64,000 bases of DNA from assembly GCF_010500215.1 (NCBI RefSeq), contig NZ_JAAGOY010000004.1:1612001-1676000 (forward strand), read 5' to 3'. This stretch comes from Aliiroseovarius sp. PrR006. Lineage in GTDB: Bacteria; Pseudomonadota; Alphaproteobacteria; Rhodobacterales; Rhodobacteraceae. A program made the position numbers and the translations under genes. The notes under the pieces were generated by a model that made no database searches, was not told the DNA's origin, and worked only from the letters and a program-made list of their open reading frames with translations. This document shows, piece by piece, positions 18,492-27,303 of this stretch; the stretch's first letter is position 1, and every line of letters starts with the position of its first letter.

Positions 18492-19319
18492 ATGTCCTTC
18501 AACATCGCAGGCAAGACCGCCATCATCACCGGCGCCGCAAACGGCATCGGCCTATCCATCGCCCGCCATTTCGCCGATCATGGCGCCAATGTGGTGTGCG
18601 CCGACATGGACGAAGCAGGGCTTCTGGATCAATGGGGCCCGAACCCCGATGAGACCAGCGACGAGGCCGGGAACACCCGCATCTTCGCAGGCGACCTGCG
18701 CGAGAAGCTAACCATCGCAAACCTGTTGTCCGCCACGATCGACGCATTCGAGCGGGTAGACATTTTGATCAACGCCTCGCGCCAAGTGTCACTGGCGGAT
18801 CCTCTGGACGTGGATGACAAATCCGTCACCTGCTTGCTGGATCAGAACCTGATGACCAGCCTGCGCCTGAGCCAGCAGGTGGCCAAACGGATGATCCTGC
18901 AAGGCGAGGAACTGGACGAAGACGATACTGAAACCCCGTTGGGCGCCATCGTGAACCTGTCCTCGATCGCGTCGACCCGCACGCAACCGGGGCTGATGGC
19001 CTATTCGATCGCCTCGGCGGCGGTGGATCAGATGACACGGTCGCTGGCCGTGGCGCTGGCCCCCAACCGCATCCGAGTGAACGCCGTGTCCTTTGGCTCG
19101 TTAATGAGCGCAAGCCTGCGCAATACGATCCGAGAGAACCCCGAGACCCGGCAGGACATCATCGACGGCACGCCCTTGGGGCGGATCGCACCGGCCGCGG
19201 ACATCACCGAGGCAGTGCAGTTTCTGGTGTCAGAAGCGTCCAGCTTCATGACCGGCCAGATTGTTCAGGTCGATGGCGGACGCAGCCTGTTGGACGTGGT
19301 GGGCAACCCGGCGCACTGA
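18492..19319 (+). CDS. Short-chain dehydrogenase/reductase-like protein with altered active site
   Basis: This 275-residue protein has the SDR fold: the nucleotide-binding TGAANGIG at 13-20, the ADMD acidic loop after strand 2, Ser at 157/158 and Tyr at 171. The canonical YxxxK is broken: the position four after Tyr171 is Ser175, not Lys. The NNAG motif also reads INAS near residue 94. Without the lysine, normal hydride-transfer catalysis is doubtful, so it may be a binding protein or use a different mechanism. AGGAG lies upstream of the ATG. It precedes hemF in the same direction. Confidence 0.85.
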   Translation: MSFNIAGKTAIITGAANGIGLSIARHFADHGANVVCADMDEAGLLDQWGPNPDETSDEAGNTRIFAGDLREKLTIANLLSATIDAFERVDILINASRQVSLADPLDVDDKSVTCLLDQNLMTSLRLSQQVAKRMILQGEELDEDDTETPLGAIVNLSSIASTRTQPGLMAYSIASAAVDQMTRSLAVALAPNRIRVNAVSFGSLMSASLRNTIRENPETRQDIIDGTPLGRIAPAADITEAVQFLVSEASSFMTGQIVQVDGGRSLLDVVGNPAH

Positions 19320-19411
19320 CATCCCCCTCGCGGCATCCTGCCTTTTGCCAAATCCGCCCAGCTTTGATAGCTGGTCCGGACAGCCGTAACTTTTGACACC
19401 CGGAGCCCATG

Positions 19412-20302
19412 ATGACCGACCAGATGACCGATCAAAAAGCCCGCGCCAGCCAGTGGTTCCACGATCTGCGCGACCAGATCGTTGCCGCGTTCGAGGCGCT
19501 GGAAGACAGCCAGAAGGACGGGCCCCTGTCGGATCAGCCTGCCGGTCGGTTTGAGGTCACCAAAACCACCCGCCAGTCGGATGACGGATCGGATGCCGGT
19601 GGCGGATTGATGAGCGTCATGCGCGGCGGGCGCGTGTTCGAGAAAGTGGGCGTCAACATCTCGACCGTCTACGGCACGCTGGGCAAGCCAGCGCAGCAGG
19701 CAATGGCCGCGCGAGGTGTGCCGGGGATCGAGGATGATCCCCGCTTCTGGGCCTCGGGCATTTCGCTGGTGGCACATATGCAGAACCCGCACTGCCCTGC
19801 GGTGCACATGAACACCCGCATGTTCTGGACGCCCAATGCGTGGTGGTTCGGTGGTGGCTCGGACCTGAACCCCTGCATCGAATATGACGAAGACACGGCG
19901 CATTTCCACACTGTTCAGAAAGAGCATCTGGATCCCCATGACCCCACGCTTTACGGCAAGCTGAAGGAGTGGGCGGACGAGTATTTCTATGTCCCCCACC
20001 GTGGCCGTGCCCGCGGCGTCGGCGGAATCTTCATGGATGACCGCAACACCGGCGATTGGGAAATCGACTTTGCCCTGACCCAAGACATCGGCCGCGCCTT
20101 TCTGCCTGCCTTCGTTCCGCTGACCGAAAAACGCCGCAACACGCCGTGGAACGAGGTCGACAAGGACACGCAGCTGGTGCATCGCGGGCTCTATGCGGAA
20201 TACAATCTGGTTTATGATCGCGGTACGAAGTTTGGCCTGGCGACGGGGCACGACGCGAATGCAGTCCTGATGAGCCTGCCGCCAATGGCCAAGTGGATCT
20301 AA
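19412..20302 (+). CDS. hemF: Oxygen-dependent coproporphyrinogen III oxidase
   Basis: This roughly 296-residue aerobic HemF makes protoporphyrinogen IX from coproporphyrinogen III. Family motifs are plain: GGRVFEKVGVN, HMNTRMFW, WWFGGGSDLNP, and the YAEYNLVYDRGTKFGL dimer segment near the end. Two adjacent ATG codons exist; 19412 is preferred because GGAG lies 6 nt upstream, against 3 nt for 19409. Repeat copy B follows the stop. hemC and hemE lie 2-4 kb downstream, so heme genes are loosely clustered. Confidence 0.96.
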   Translation: MTDQMTDQKARASQWFHDLRDQIVAAFEALEDSQKDGPLSDQPAGRFEVTKTTRQSDDGSDAGGGLMSVMRGGRVFEKVGVNISTVYGTLGKPAQQAMAARGVPGIEDDPRFWASGISLVAHMQNPHCPAVHMNTRMFWTPNAWWFGGGSDLNPCIEYDEDTAHFHTVQKEHLDPHDPTLYGKLKEWADEYFYVPHRGRARGVGGIFMDDRNTGDWEIDFALTQDIGRAFLPAFVPLTEKRRNTPWNEVDKDTQLVHRGLYAEYNLVYDRGTKFGLATGHDANAVLMSLPPMAKWI

Positions 20303-20308
20303 TCTCGT

Positions 20309-20392
20309 CGGTAGCTCACTTCGTGAGCCTGAGGGGCGTTGCCCCTCGCCCTGGCGGGCTCACCCCAGGATATTTTTGACAAGAAAATGCGC
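20309..20392 (+). repeat. Dispersed stacked-hairpin intergenic element, copy B
   Basis: Directly after hemF, read on the plus strand: hairpin 1 GCTCAC-TTC-GTGAGC, hairpin 2 AGGGGC-GTT-GCCCCT, hairpin 3 GCCC-TGGC-GGGC, then CCCAGGATATTTTTGACAAG and AAAATGCGCG. Hairpin 1 differs from copy A (GCTCGC/GCGAGC) by compensating changes on both arms, so the stem is conserved as a structure. Confidence 0.78.
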
Positions 20393-20460
20393 GAATTGCC
20401 TTTGGCTTGCCTTGGCGGACGTGTCGGGGCAAGCTGTGGAAAAACCCGAAAGGCCTAGGC

Positions 20461-20910
20461 GTGACCAGCTTTAAACTTGACGATTTCCTGCCCTATCAGC
20501 TTGCTGTTCTGTCCAGCCGTGTCAGCGCGGAGTTTTCCAAACACTACCGCGAGGCCTATGGGATTTCGGTGTCCGAATGGCGGGTCGTGGCACATCTGAG
20601 CCAGGCCGACAGTGTCAGCGTGCGCGAGATCCACAAGCGGGTGGATATGGACAAACCAAAAGTCAGCCGGGCGGCGTCTCGGCTTGAGGCGGCGGGCTAT
20701 GTCACCAAGACCATCAACCCCAATGACCGTCGTCTGGTTGAGCTGTGTCTGACCGACAAGGGGCGCGCGATGATCGAGGCTTTGGCCCCTATTGCCGATG
20801 ATTATGAAGCACAACTGACATCGCTTCTGGGCGCCGAAGATGCGTGTTTTCGCGAGGCTTTGGAAGATCTTTTGGTCAAACTAGCCCCCGGCAACACCGC
20901 TGACAGCTGA
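20461..20910 (+). CDS. MarR-family transcriptional regulator
   Basis: This 149-residue winged-helix regulator has the MarR layout: an N-terminal dimerisation helix, a DNA-binding helix around VREIHKRVDMDKPKVSRAASRLEAAGYV, and the wing NPNDRRLVELCLTDKG with the conserved D-R-R. The start is GTG 20461, with AAAGG 7 nt upstream; upstream codons in the open frame show no family likeness. It lies between hemF and a thiolase gene. The ligand and targets are not evident. Confidence 0.88.
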   Translation: MTSFKLDDFLPYQLAVLSSRVSAEFSKHYREAYGISVSEWRVVAHLSQADSVSVREIHKRVDMDKPKVSRAASRLEAAGYVTKTINPNDRRLVELCLTDKGRAMIEALAPIADDYEAQLTSLLGAEDACFREALEDLLVKLAPGNTADS

Positions 20911-20996
20911 TCCGGACCCCTCTGACGGAGCGTTACACAAGACAGGTCTTCTGCTTTACGGCACAATGCTGCCAATGCAAAACAGGAGGTCCAGAC

Positions 20997-22172
20997 ATGT
21001 CCGATATTGTCATTCTTGACGGTGTACGCACTGCAATCGGTGGCTTTGGCGGCAGCCTTGCCCAAACCCCACCCAGCGCGCTTGGCGCAACCGTCACCCG
21101 CGAGGCGATGGCCCGCGCTGGTGTCACCCCGGAACAGATCGGACACGTTGTGTTTGGTCACGTGATCAACACCGAGCCGCGCGACATGTATCTGTCGCGT
21201 GTCGCAATGATCGAGGCCGGCATTCCAGACACCACCCCCGCGATGAACGTGAACCGCCTGTGCGGCTCGGGCCTGCAGGCCATTGTGTCCGCGACCCAGA
21301 ACCTGATGCTGGGCGACGCAGATTTCGCCGTGGCAGGCGGGGCCGAAAACATGAGCCGCTCGCCCTATATCTTGCCGCAAGCGCGGTGGGGTCAGAAGAT
21401 GGGCGACACGGGTGCGCAGGACATGATGCTCGGCGCGCTGAACTGCCCTTTCGGCACCGGCCACATGGGCATCACCGCTGAAAACGTCGCGTCCGAGAAC
21501 AACGTGACCCGCGACGACCAAGATGCGTTTGCGCTGGAAAGCCAGCGCCGCGCCGCTGCTGCGATTGAAGCTGGCTATTTCGACAGCCAGATCGTGCCCG
21601 TCGAGGTCAAAAAGCGCCGCGAGGTGGTGGCCTTTGCCCGCGACGAGCACCCCAAGCCGACCACCGCCGAAGCGCTGGCAGGTCTGCGTCCCGCGTTCCA
21701 GAGAGATGGCAGTGTGACGGCGGGCAATGCCTCGGGCATCAATGACGGTGCTGCGGCACTGGTTCTGGCCCGCGCGGACGCCGCCGACGCCGCTGGCCTG
21801 AAACCCAAAGCGCGCATCATCGGCTATGGCCATGCAGGCGTCCGCCCCGAGGTGATGGGCATCGGCCCCGTCCCGGCGGTCGAGAACCTGCTGGCGCGCA
21901 CCGGGCTGTCGGTCAGCGATTTCGACGTGATCGAATCGAACGAGGCCTTCGCCTCTCAGGCCATTGCGGTGAACAAAGGGCTAGGTCTGGACACGGCCAA
22001 GGTGAACCCGAATGGTGGCGCGATTGCCTTGGGCCATCCGGTCGGCGCCACAGGCGCGATCATCACTGTGAAAGCGCTGTATGAGTTGGAGCGCATCGGA
22101 GGCTCGAAAGCGCTGATCACCATGTGTATCGGCGGCGGTCAGGGGATCGCGCTGGCGATTGAGCGCCTGTAA
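20997..22172 (+). CDS. Acetyl-CoA C-acetyltransferase / beta-ketothiolase
   Basis: This 391-residue thiolase has all catalytic motifs: the acyl-accepting Cys in NRLCGSG, NEAFASQ, the His in GHPVGATG and the second Cys in CIGGGQG. It joins or cleaves acyl-CoA units in polyhydroxybutyrate synthesis or fatty-acid breakdown; chain-length preference cannot be told from sequence. AGGAGG lies before the ATG. No phaB or phaC is nearby. A bidirectional terminator separates it from the convergent hemC. Confidence 0.93.
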   Translation: MSDIVILDGVRTAIGGFGGSLAQTPPSALGATVTREAMARAGVTPEQIGHVVFGHVINTEPRDMYLSRVAMIEAGIPDTTPAMNVNRLCGSGLQAIVSATQNLMLGDADFAVAGGAENMSRSPYILPQARWGQKMGDTGAQDMMLGALNCPFGTGHMGITAENVASENNVTRDDQDAFALESQRRAAAAIEAGYFDSQIVPVEVKKRREVVAFARDEHPKPTTAEALAGLRPAFQRDGSVTAGNASGINDGAAALVLARADAADAAGLKPKARIIGYGHAGVRPEVMGIGPVPAVENLLARTGLSVSDFDVIESNEAFASQAIAVNKGLGLDTAKVNPNGGAIALGHPVGATGAIITVKALYELERIGGSKALITMCIGGGQGIALAIERL

Positions 22173-22190
22173 GCAAGCATCCAAAAGAAG

Positions 22191-22219
22191 AAAGGCCCGG
22201 TCGCAATGCCGGGCCTTTT
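22191..22219. terminator. Bidirectional terminator between the thiolase gene and hemC
   Basis: The stem AAAGGCCCGG with CCGGGCCTTTT around an 8-nt loop lies between the two convergent stops. A run of A on the left and T on the right allow it to work in both directions. It directly abuts the hemC stop codon. Confidence 0.82.
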
Positions 22220-22220
22220 G

Positions 22221-23177
22221 TTATTTCCAGTCGAAGAAGTCGTCACCCACTTGTGACAACAGCTTTTCAGCCAGTGTTCGTCCCAGTTCTGGTCCGTCAG
22301 AAATCGGGCCCGAAATCTGATCGGCGACGCTTTCCGATCCGTCTGTCCGCAGAATCTCGCCCTTCAGGGTCAGGGTGTCGCCGTCCAAAGTCGCCAGCCC
22401 CGCGATCGGGGTCTCACACGATCCGTCCAGTGCCCCAAGGAAGGCACGTTCGGCGGCCAGACGTTGGCCGGTTTCAAGGTTGTGGATCGCATCCAGCATA
22501 TCCTTGGCGCGGGCGTCGTCCGCGCGGCGTTCAATGCCGATGGCTCCTTGGGCGACCGCGTTCAGCATGTCCGCGGTCTCGATCGCTGTTGCGGGGACGT
22601 CGTCCATGCCCAGACGGTTCAGACCGGCCATCGCAAGGAAGGTCGCCTCGGCCACGTTGTCACCCAGCTTTTTCAGGCGGGTCTGCACGTTGCCGCGGAA
22701 CTCGACCACGTTCAGGTCCGGACGACGGTTCAGAAGTTGCGATTTGCGGCGCAGGGACGAGGTGCCGACGACGGCCCCTTCCGGCAGCTCCGCAATCGAG
22801 GTGTACTTGATCGAGACGAACGCATCGCGCGTGTCTTCACGCGGCAGATAACACTCCAGCACTAGCCCCTCGGGCTGTTCAACCGGCATGTCCTTCATCG
22901 AATGCACGGCAATGTCGATGCGGCCATCCAGCATCGCCTCTTCGATTTCCTTGGTGAACAGTCCCTTGTTGCCGATCTCTTTCAGCGGGCGATCCGCGTC
23001 GATCATCGAGCGGTTGTCACCGGTGGTATGGATCACCACAACCTCAAACGCCGCTTCCGGCAGATCAAACGCAGCCATCAGGCGGCGGCGTGTCTCATAG
23101 GCCTGCGCCAGCGCCAAGGGGCTGCCACGGGTGCCGATATTCAGGGGGGCGTCGGGGGTCGGAAGCGTGTAAGTCAT
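22221..23177 (-). CDS. hemC: Hydroxymethylbilane synthase (porphobilinogen deaminase)
   Basis: This 318-residue enzyme polymerises four porphobilinogen units into hydroxymethylbilane. Family motifs include IGTRGSPLALAQA, the KDMP segment in DIAVHSMKDMP, and SLRRKSQLL. The dipyrromethane-cofactor Cys is in DGSCETPIAG. The frame stays open 45 codons upstream, but ATG 23177 (MTYTLP) gives the family-like N-terminus. No clear ribosome binding site is visible. It is divergent from hemE, with 115 bp between the starts. Confidence 0.96.
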   Translation of the reverse strand: MTYTLPTPDAPLNIGTRGSPLALAQAYETRRRLMAAFDLPEAAFEVVVIHTTGDNRSMIDADRPLKEIGNKGLFTKEIEEAMLDGRIDIAVHSMKDMPVEQPEGLVLECYLPREDTRDAFVSIKYTSIAELPEGAVVGTSSLRRKSQLLNRRPDLNVVEFRGNVQTRLKKLGDNVAEATFLAMAGLNRLGMDDVPATAIETADMLNAVAQGAIGIERRADDARAKDMLDAIHNLETGQRLAAERAFLGALDGSCETPIAGLATLDGDTLTLKGEILRTDGSESVADQISGPISDGPELGRTLAEKLLSQVGDDFFDWK

Positions 23178-23292
23178 GGCGGTTGGTTTACGCGCGAAGC
23201 CCCCCTCTGTCCATGCCTGCGACACACCCGGCGCTTGACATCTTGCCGCTGCTTTGGGACGAGGCTTGGACCCGAACAGGAAAGGCCACCTT

Positions 23293-24330
23293 ATGACCCA
23301 GCAAAAGACCATTCTGCGCGCACTTGCAGGCGAGACCCTTCCGACCCCTCCAATCTGGATGATGCGTCAGGCGGGGCGTTACCTGCCCGAGTATCGTGCG
23401 ACGCGTGCCGAGGCCGGGGATTTCCTGAAACTGTGCTATAACTCGGAACTGGCGGCTGAGGTCACGTTGCAGCCCATTCGCCGCTATGGCTTTGATGCGG
23501 CGATCCTGTTTGCCGACATCCTGCTGCTGCCGCAGGCGCTGGGTGCGGATCTGTGGTTCGTGACCGGGGAAGGCCCGCGTCTGTCCACGATCACCGAGCA
23601 GGCCGATTTCGACAAGCTGTCGGGCAAGGATGACATCCACGAGACGCTGAACCCCATCTATGAAACCGTCCGCATTCTGCGTCGCGAACTGCCGGAAGAG
23701 ACCACGCTGATCGGTTTCGCTGGCATGCCGTGGACCGTGGCGACCTATATGATCGCCGGTCAGGGCACCAAGGATCAGGGCCCGGCACACGCGCTGAAGG
23801 CCGAGAATCGGCCGCTGTTCGAAGCCGTGATGGACCGCCTGACCGAGGGCACCATTGAATATCTGTCGAAACAGATCGAGGCTGGTGCCGAAGTGGTGAA
23901 GCTGTTTGACAGCTGGGCCGGATCGCTGAAGGGCGAGGACTTCCAGAAATACGCTGTCGAGCCCGCCCGTGTGATCACTCAAGAACTGAAGAAACGTCAC
24001 CCCGGCATTCCCGTCATCGGCTTCCCGCGCGAAGCGGGCGAGGGCTATGTTGGGTTTGCAAAGGCGACCGGCGTGGATTGCGTTGCGTTGGACAACTCGG
24101 TCAGCCCGGAATGGGCGGCTGCGAATGTGCAGGTCGATGGCTGCGTACAGGGCAATCTGAAGTCCAGCCACATGGTTACGGGCGGTCAGGCTTTGGTCGA
24201 CGAGACCCGCGCCATCGTAGACGCCTTCAAGAACGGCCCGCATATCTTCAACCTTGGCCACGGGATCACCCCGGACGCCGATCCTGAAAATGTGCAGCTG
24301 ATGATCGACACCGTGCGCAGCTGCGGCTAG
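23293..24330 (+). CDS. hemE: Uroporphyrinogen decarboxylase
   Basis: This 345-residue enzyme converts uroporphyrinogen III to coproporphyrinogen III. It begins with the signature [16 protein letters not shown] and contains [27 protein letters not shown] and the terminal FNLGHGI motif. AAAGG lies 7 nt before ATG 23293. It is divergent from hemC; the shared 115-bp region presumably carries both promoters. Repeat copy C starts immediately after the stop codon. Confidence 0.96.
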   Translation: MTQQKTILRALAGETLPTPPIWMMRQAGRYLPEYRATRAEAGDFLKLCYNSELAAEVTLQPIRRYGFDAAILFADILLLPQALGADLWFVTGEGPRLSTITEQADFDKLSGKDDIHETLNPIYETVRILRRELPEETTLIGFAGMPWTVATYMIAGQGTKDQGPAHALKAENRPLFEAVMDRLTEGTIEYLSKQIEAGAEVVKLFDSWAGSLKGEDFQKYAVEPARVITQELKKRHPGIPVIGFPREAGEGYVGFAKATGVDCVALDNSVSPEWAAANVQVDGCVQGNLKSSHMVTGGQALVDETRAIVDAFKNGPHIFNLGHGITPDADPENVQLMIDTVRSCG

Positions 24331-24390
24331 GGGCGTTGCCCCTCGCCCTGACGGGCTCACCCCAGGATATTTGTGACAAGAAAATGCGGG
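24331..24390 (+). repeat. Dispersed stacked-hairpin intergenic element, copy C
   Basis: This shorter copy directly follows the hemE TAG: GGGGC-GTT-GCCCC (hairpin 2), GCCC-TGAC-GGGC (hairpin 3), then CCCAGGATATTTGTGACAAG and AAAATGCGGG. Hairpin 1 is absent, as though the element started at the hemE stop. It is nearly identical to copy B over the shared part. Confidence 0.78.
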
Positions 24391-24446
24391 CTTGCCAAAT
24401 GGTGAGCCCACGTGTTTTCTGCGCGGGTTGAATTGAGGAGATCCAC

Positions 24447-25634
24447 ATGCGGATTGGTATCATCACATTGATCGTGGCTTACGTGCTAAGCCAGTTTTAT
24501 CGCGCCTTTCTGGCAGTGATGACACCTGCGTTGAAGACAGATCTGGGCGCCACGCCTGAGGATCTGGCTCAGGCTTCCGGCGCTTGGTTCCTTGTCTTTG
24601 CCCTGATGCAAATCCCCGTGGGCTGGGCCTTGGACAATATCGGTCCGCGTAAGGTTGCCGCTGGCCTTCTGGCGCTTGGCGGGGCCGGAGGGGCCGCGAT
24701 GTTCGCCATGGCCTCCAGCCCGGATCACATCCTCTATGCAATGATCTTGATCGGGATCGGGTGTTCTCCGGTTTTGATGGCAAGCTATTTCATCTTCGCG
24801 CGGCTTTATTCCCCCGCCGTCTTCGGCACGTTGGCAGGGATGGTGATCGGATTTGGATCGCTGGGCAATATCGCGGGCGCCCTGCCCTTGGCGCTGGCGG
24901 TCGAACAGTTTGGCTGGCGCACCTGCCTGTGGGCCTTGGCGGCTGTGACGCTAGTGGTCGCGGCGCTGATCATGGTGACGGTCGACAACCCACCAAAGGT
25001 CGAGGTCGAAGAGGGGCAAGCCAAGGGGTCCGTGTTGGATCTGCTGAAAATGCCCGCGCTTTGGGCGCTGTTCCCGCTGATGTTCGTCAACTATGCGGCG
25101 GCGGCGGGGCTGCGCGGCAGCTGGGCCGGTCCTTTCCTACGCGATGTCTATGGGTTGGGCACGACAGGCATCGGCTGGGTCACCATGGCGATTGCACTGG
25201 CCATGGTGGTGGGCAGCTTCGCCTATGGACCGATGGATCGCATCTTTGGCACCCGAAAATGGGTGATTTTCACCGGCAACATGATCGCGGTTGGCATGGT
25301 GTTCCTGTTGTGGGCCTTCCCCGAGGCTGGCGTCCTGAATATATCGTTGACCATGGCCGCAATCGGATTGTTTGCCGCCAGTTTTCCACTGCTCATGGCG
25401 CACGGACGCAGCTTCTATCCGCCCCACCTTGTTGGGCGGGGCGTGACGCTGATGAATATGTTTGGGATCGGCGGCGTGGGCGTATTCCAATACGCTTCGG
25501 CCAGCGTGTATCGTTCAGCGCAAGGTCCGGATGTGGCGGTCACGGCCCCCTATCAGGCCGTGTTCCTGTTCTTTGCTGTGCCGGGTCTGATCGGCTGCCT
25601 GCTGTATCTGTTCAGTCAGGACCGTACAGACTAA
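24447..25634 (+). CDS. MFS transporter
   Basis: This 395-residue membrane protein has about 12 predicted helices and the MFS loop motif G-x3-D (GWALDNIGPRK) between helices 2 and 3. The substrate is unknown. GAGGAG lies 6 nt before the ATG. It may be alone in its transcript. Its stop codon overlaps that of the convergent RhlE-like gene within CTAA at 25631-25634. Confidence 0.85.
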   Translation: MRIGIITLIVAYVLSQFYRAFLAVMTPALKTDLGATPEDLAQASGAWFLVFALMQIPVGWALDNIGPRKVAAGLLALGGAGGAAMFAMASSPDHILYAMILIGIGCSPVLMASYFIFARLYSPAVFGTLAGMVIGFGSLGNIAGALPLALAVEQFGWRTCLWALAAVTLVVAALIMVTVDNPPKVEVEEGQAKGSVLDLLKMPALWALFPLMFVNYAAAAGLRGSWAGPFLRDVYGLGTTGIGWVTMAIALAMVVGSFAYGPMDRIFGTRKWVIFTGNMIAVGMVFLLWAFPEAGVLNISLTMAAIGLFAASFPLLMAHGRSFYPPHLVGRGVTLMNMFGIGGVGVFQYASASVYRSAQGPDVAVTAPYQAVFLFFAVPGLIGCLLYLFSQDRTD

Positions 25635-26950
25635 GCCGACTTACGGGGCCTGCGACGACGGCGCTTACCCGCGCCTCCGTTCGGATTGCCTGCGGGCTTC
25701 GGCCCTTGACCGGACGCACCGCGCGGTTTGCGCCCGCCACCTGCGCCAGCTCCGCCTCCGCCACCACGGCGACCACCGCCGCCACCTTGTCCGCGCTGTG
25801 GGCGCTTTTCCTCGGCGGGGCGTTTGCCACCCAGTACCGGGATCTCGATCTTCATGACCTTTTCGATGTCACGAAGCAGGCCTAGTTCGACACCAGATAC
25901 GAAGGAGATCGCATCCCCGTCGGCACCCGCACGCGCGGTGCGGCCGATGCGGTGGACATAGTTGTCGGCGACCTCGGGCAGGTCAAAGTTGTAGACATGG
26001 CTGACGCCGGGAATGTCGATCCCGCGTGCGGCCACATCGGTGGCCACCAGAATACGCGCCTCGCCCGCACGGAAGGCGGCAAGGGCGCGGTCGCGCTGGC
26101 CTTGGCTTTTGTTCCCGTGGATCGACACCGCCGCGAAGCCTTCGTGCACCAGATGCTTCATCAGCTTCTCGGCCCCGTGCTTGGTGCGCGAGAAGACCAG
26201 CGACAGTGCCTGCTCATCATGGCGGAGCAGATCAACCAGTCGGGTGATCTTTGCCCCCCGGTCAGGGCAGTAATAGAGCCCCTGCGTGACCTTGTCCGCC
26301 GCCTTGCCCGGAGGCGACACCTGCACGCGCGCCGGATCGGTCAGATAGGCTTTCGACAGTTCGGCCATCAACTTGGGCATGGTGGCCGAGAACAGCATGG
26401 TTTGGCGCGGCTCGCCCAGTTCGGGCGCGATTTTGCGCAGCGCGTGGATGAAACCCATGTCGAGCATCTGGTCTGCTTCATCCAGAACAAGGAAGGTCGC
26501 CGTATCCAAGCGGATCGAGCCACGGTCCATCAGGTCAATCAGGCGCCCCGGCGTGGCGACCAGTATGTCGATCCCGTTCGCCAGCATGCTGATCTGCTTG
26601 TTGATCGACACACCGCCAACAACGGTGCGCACTTTCAGGTGGGTGCCCTGCACATAAAGGCGCAGGTTGTCAGCGATCTGGTTCACCAGCTCGCGGGTCG
26701 GCGCTAGTACAAGCGCCTTAACCGATTTCGGCTGACGCTTGTCATGGTTGCTTAGAAGCTGATGGATCAGCGGCAAGCCAAAAGCCGCGGTCTTGCCGGT
26801 GCCGGTTTGGGCCAGACCCATGACATCACGGCCTTCCAGAACCAAAGGAATGGCCTGAATTTGAATGGGGGTTGGGGTCTCGTAACCAGCCTCGGTCACG
26901 GCGGATACCAGCTTCGGGTCCAACCCGAGCTCTGCAAATTTTGTCATCAT
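25631..26950 (-). CDS. DEAD-box RNA helicase, RhlE-like
   Basis: This 439-residue ATP-dependent RNA helicase has the full motif set: a Q motif (YETPTPIQ), AQTGTGKT at 47-54, PTRELV, TPGRLIDL, DEAD at 157-160, SAT at 188-190 and HRIGRTARAG. The C-terminal tail from about 378 is low-complexity, Gly/Arg/Lys-rich, and likely binds RNA. Such proteins act in ribosome assembly or RNA decay. Two adjacent ATG codons give start choices at 26950 and 26947. Confidence 0.94.
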   Translation of the reverse strand: MMTKFAELGLDPKLVSAVTEAGYETPTPIQIQAIPLVLEGRDVMGLAQTGTGKTAAFGLPLIHQLLSNHDKRQPKSVKALVLAPTRELVNQIADNLRLYVQGTHLKVRTVVGGVSINKQISMLANGIDILVATPGRLIDLMDRGSIRLDTATFLVLDEADQMLDMGFIHALRKIAPELGEPRQTMLFSATMPKLMAELSKAYLTDPARVQVSPPGKAADKVTQGLYYCPDRGAKITRLVDLLRHDEQALSLVFSRTKHGAEKLMKHLVHEGFAAVSIHGNKSQGQRDRALAAFRAGEARILVATDVAARGIDIPGVSHVYNFDLPEVADNYVHRIGRTARAGADGDAISFVSGVELGLLRDIEKVMKIEIPVLGGKRPAEEKRPQRGQGGGGGRRGGGGGAGAGGGRKPRGASGQGPKPAGNPNGGAGKRRRRRPRKSA

Positions 26951-27303
26951 CGTCTTTCTGGCACACGCAAGGGTGCACCGCTGTCACGCGGGTGGGGCAT
27001 GATCGCCCGTCGCTTAGGTTTGCGGTGGATGCTCGCACGAAGGCCGAATGCCCAAGCGCCGATCTGACCGCTAGAACCCCGCGTGATTTGGGAACTTGTG
27101 GAAAGGACTGTCTGCCTCACATCTGGGGCGGGTCGCTCACGCGTCGACCGGACAGTTAGCGCGCGTATCACAGCGAATTGCACACAAGTCAACGACAAAT
27201 CATGTCGGAACGACGCGAAAAGCCTTTCCTGCAAGGCGGAATTGCTCTAAGGAACCCCCCGTCTTTGGGTGGTTCAAAGACGAACTGAAAATAGGAGGCC
27301 GTA
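26951..27303. other. Intergenic region between rhlE-like gene and asd
   Basis: About 350 bp between divergent genes. I see no convincing gene, strong hairpin or RNA. It must carry the promoters of both genes, but no box pair stands out. The asd ribosome binding site AGGAGG lies at its right end. Confidence 0.4.
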
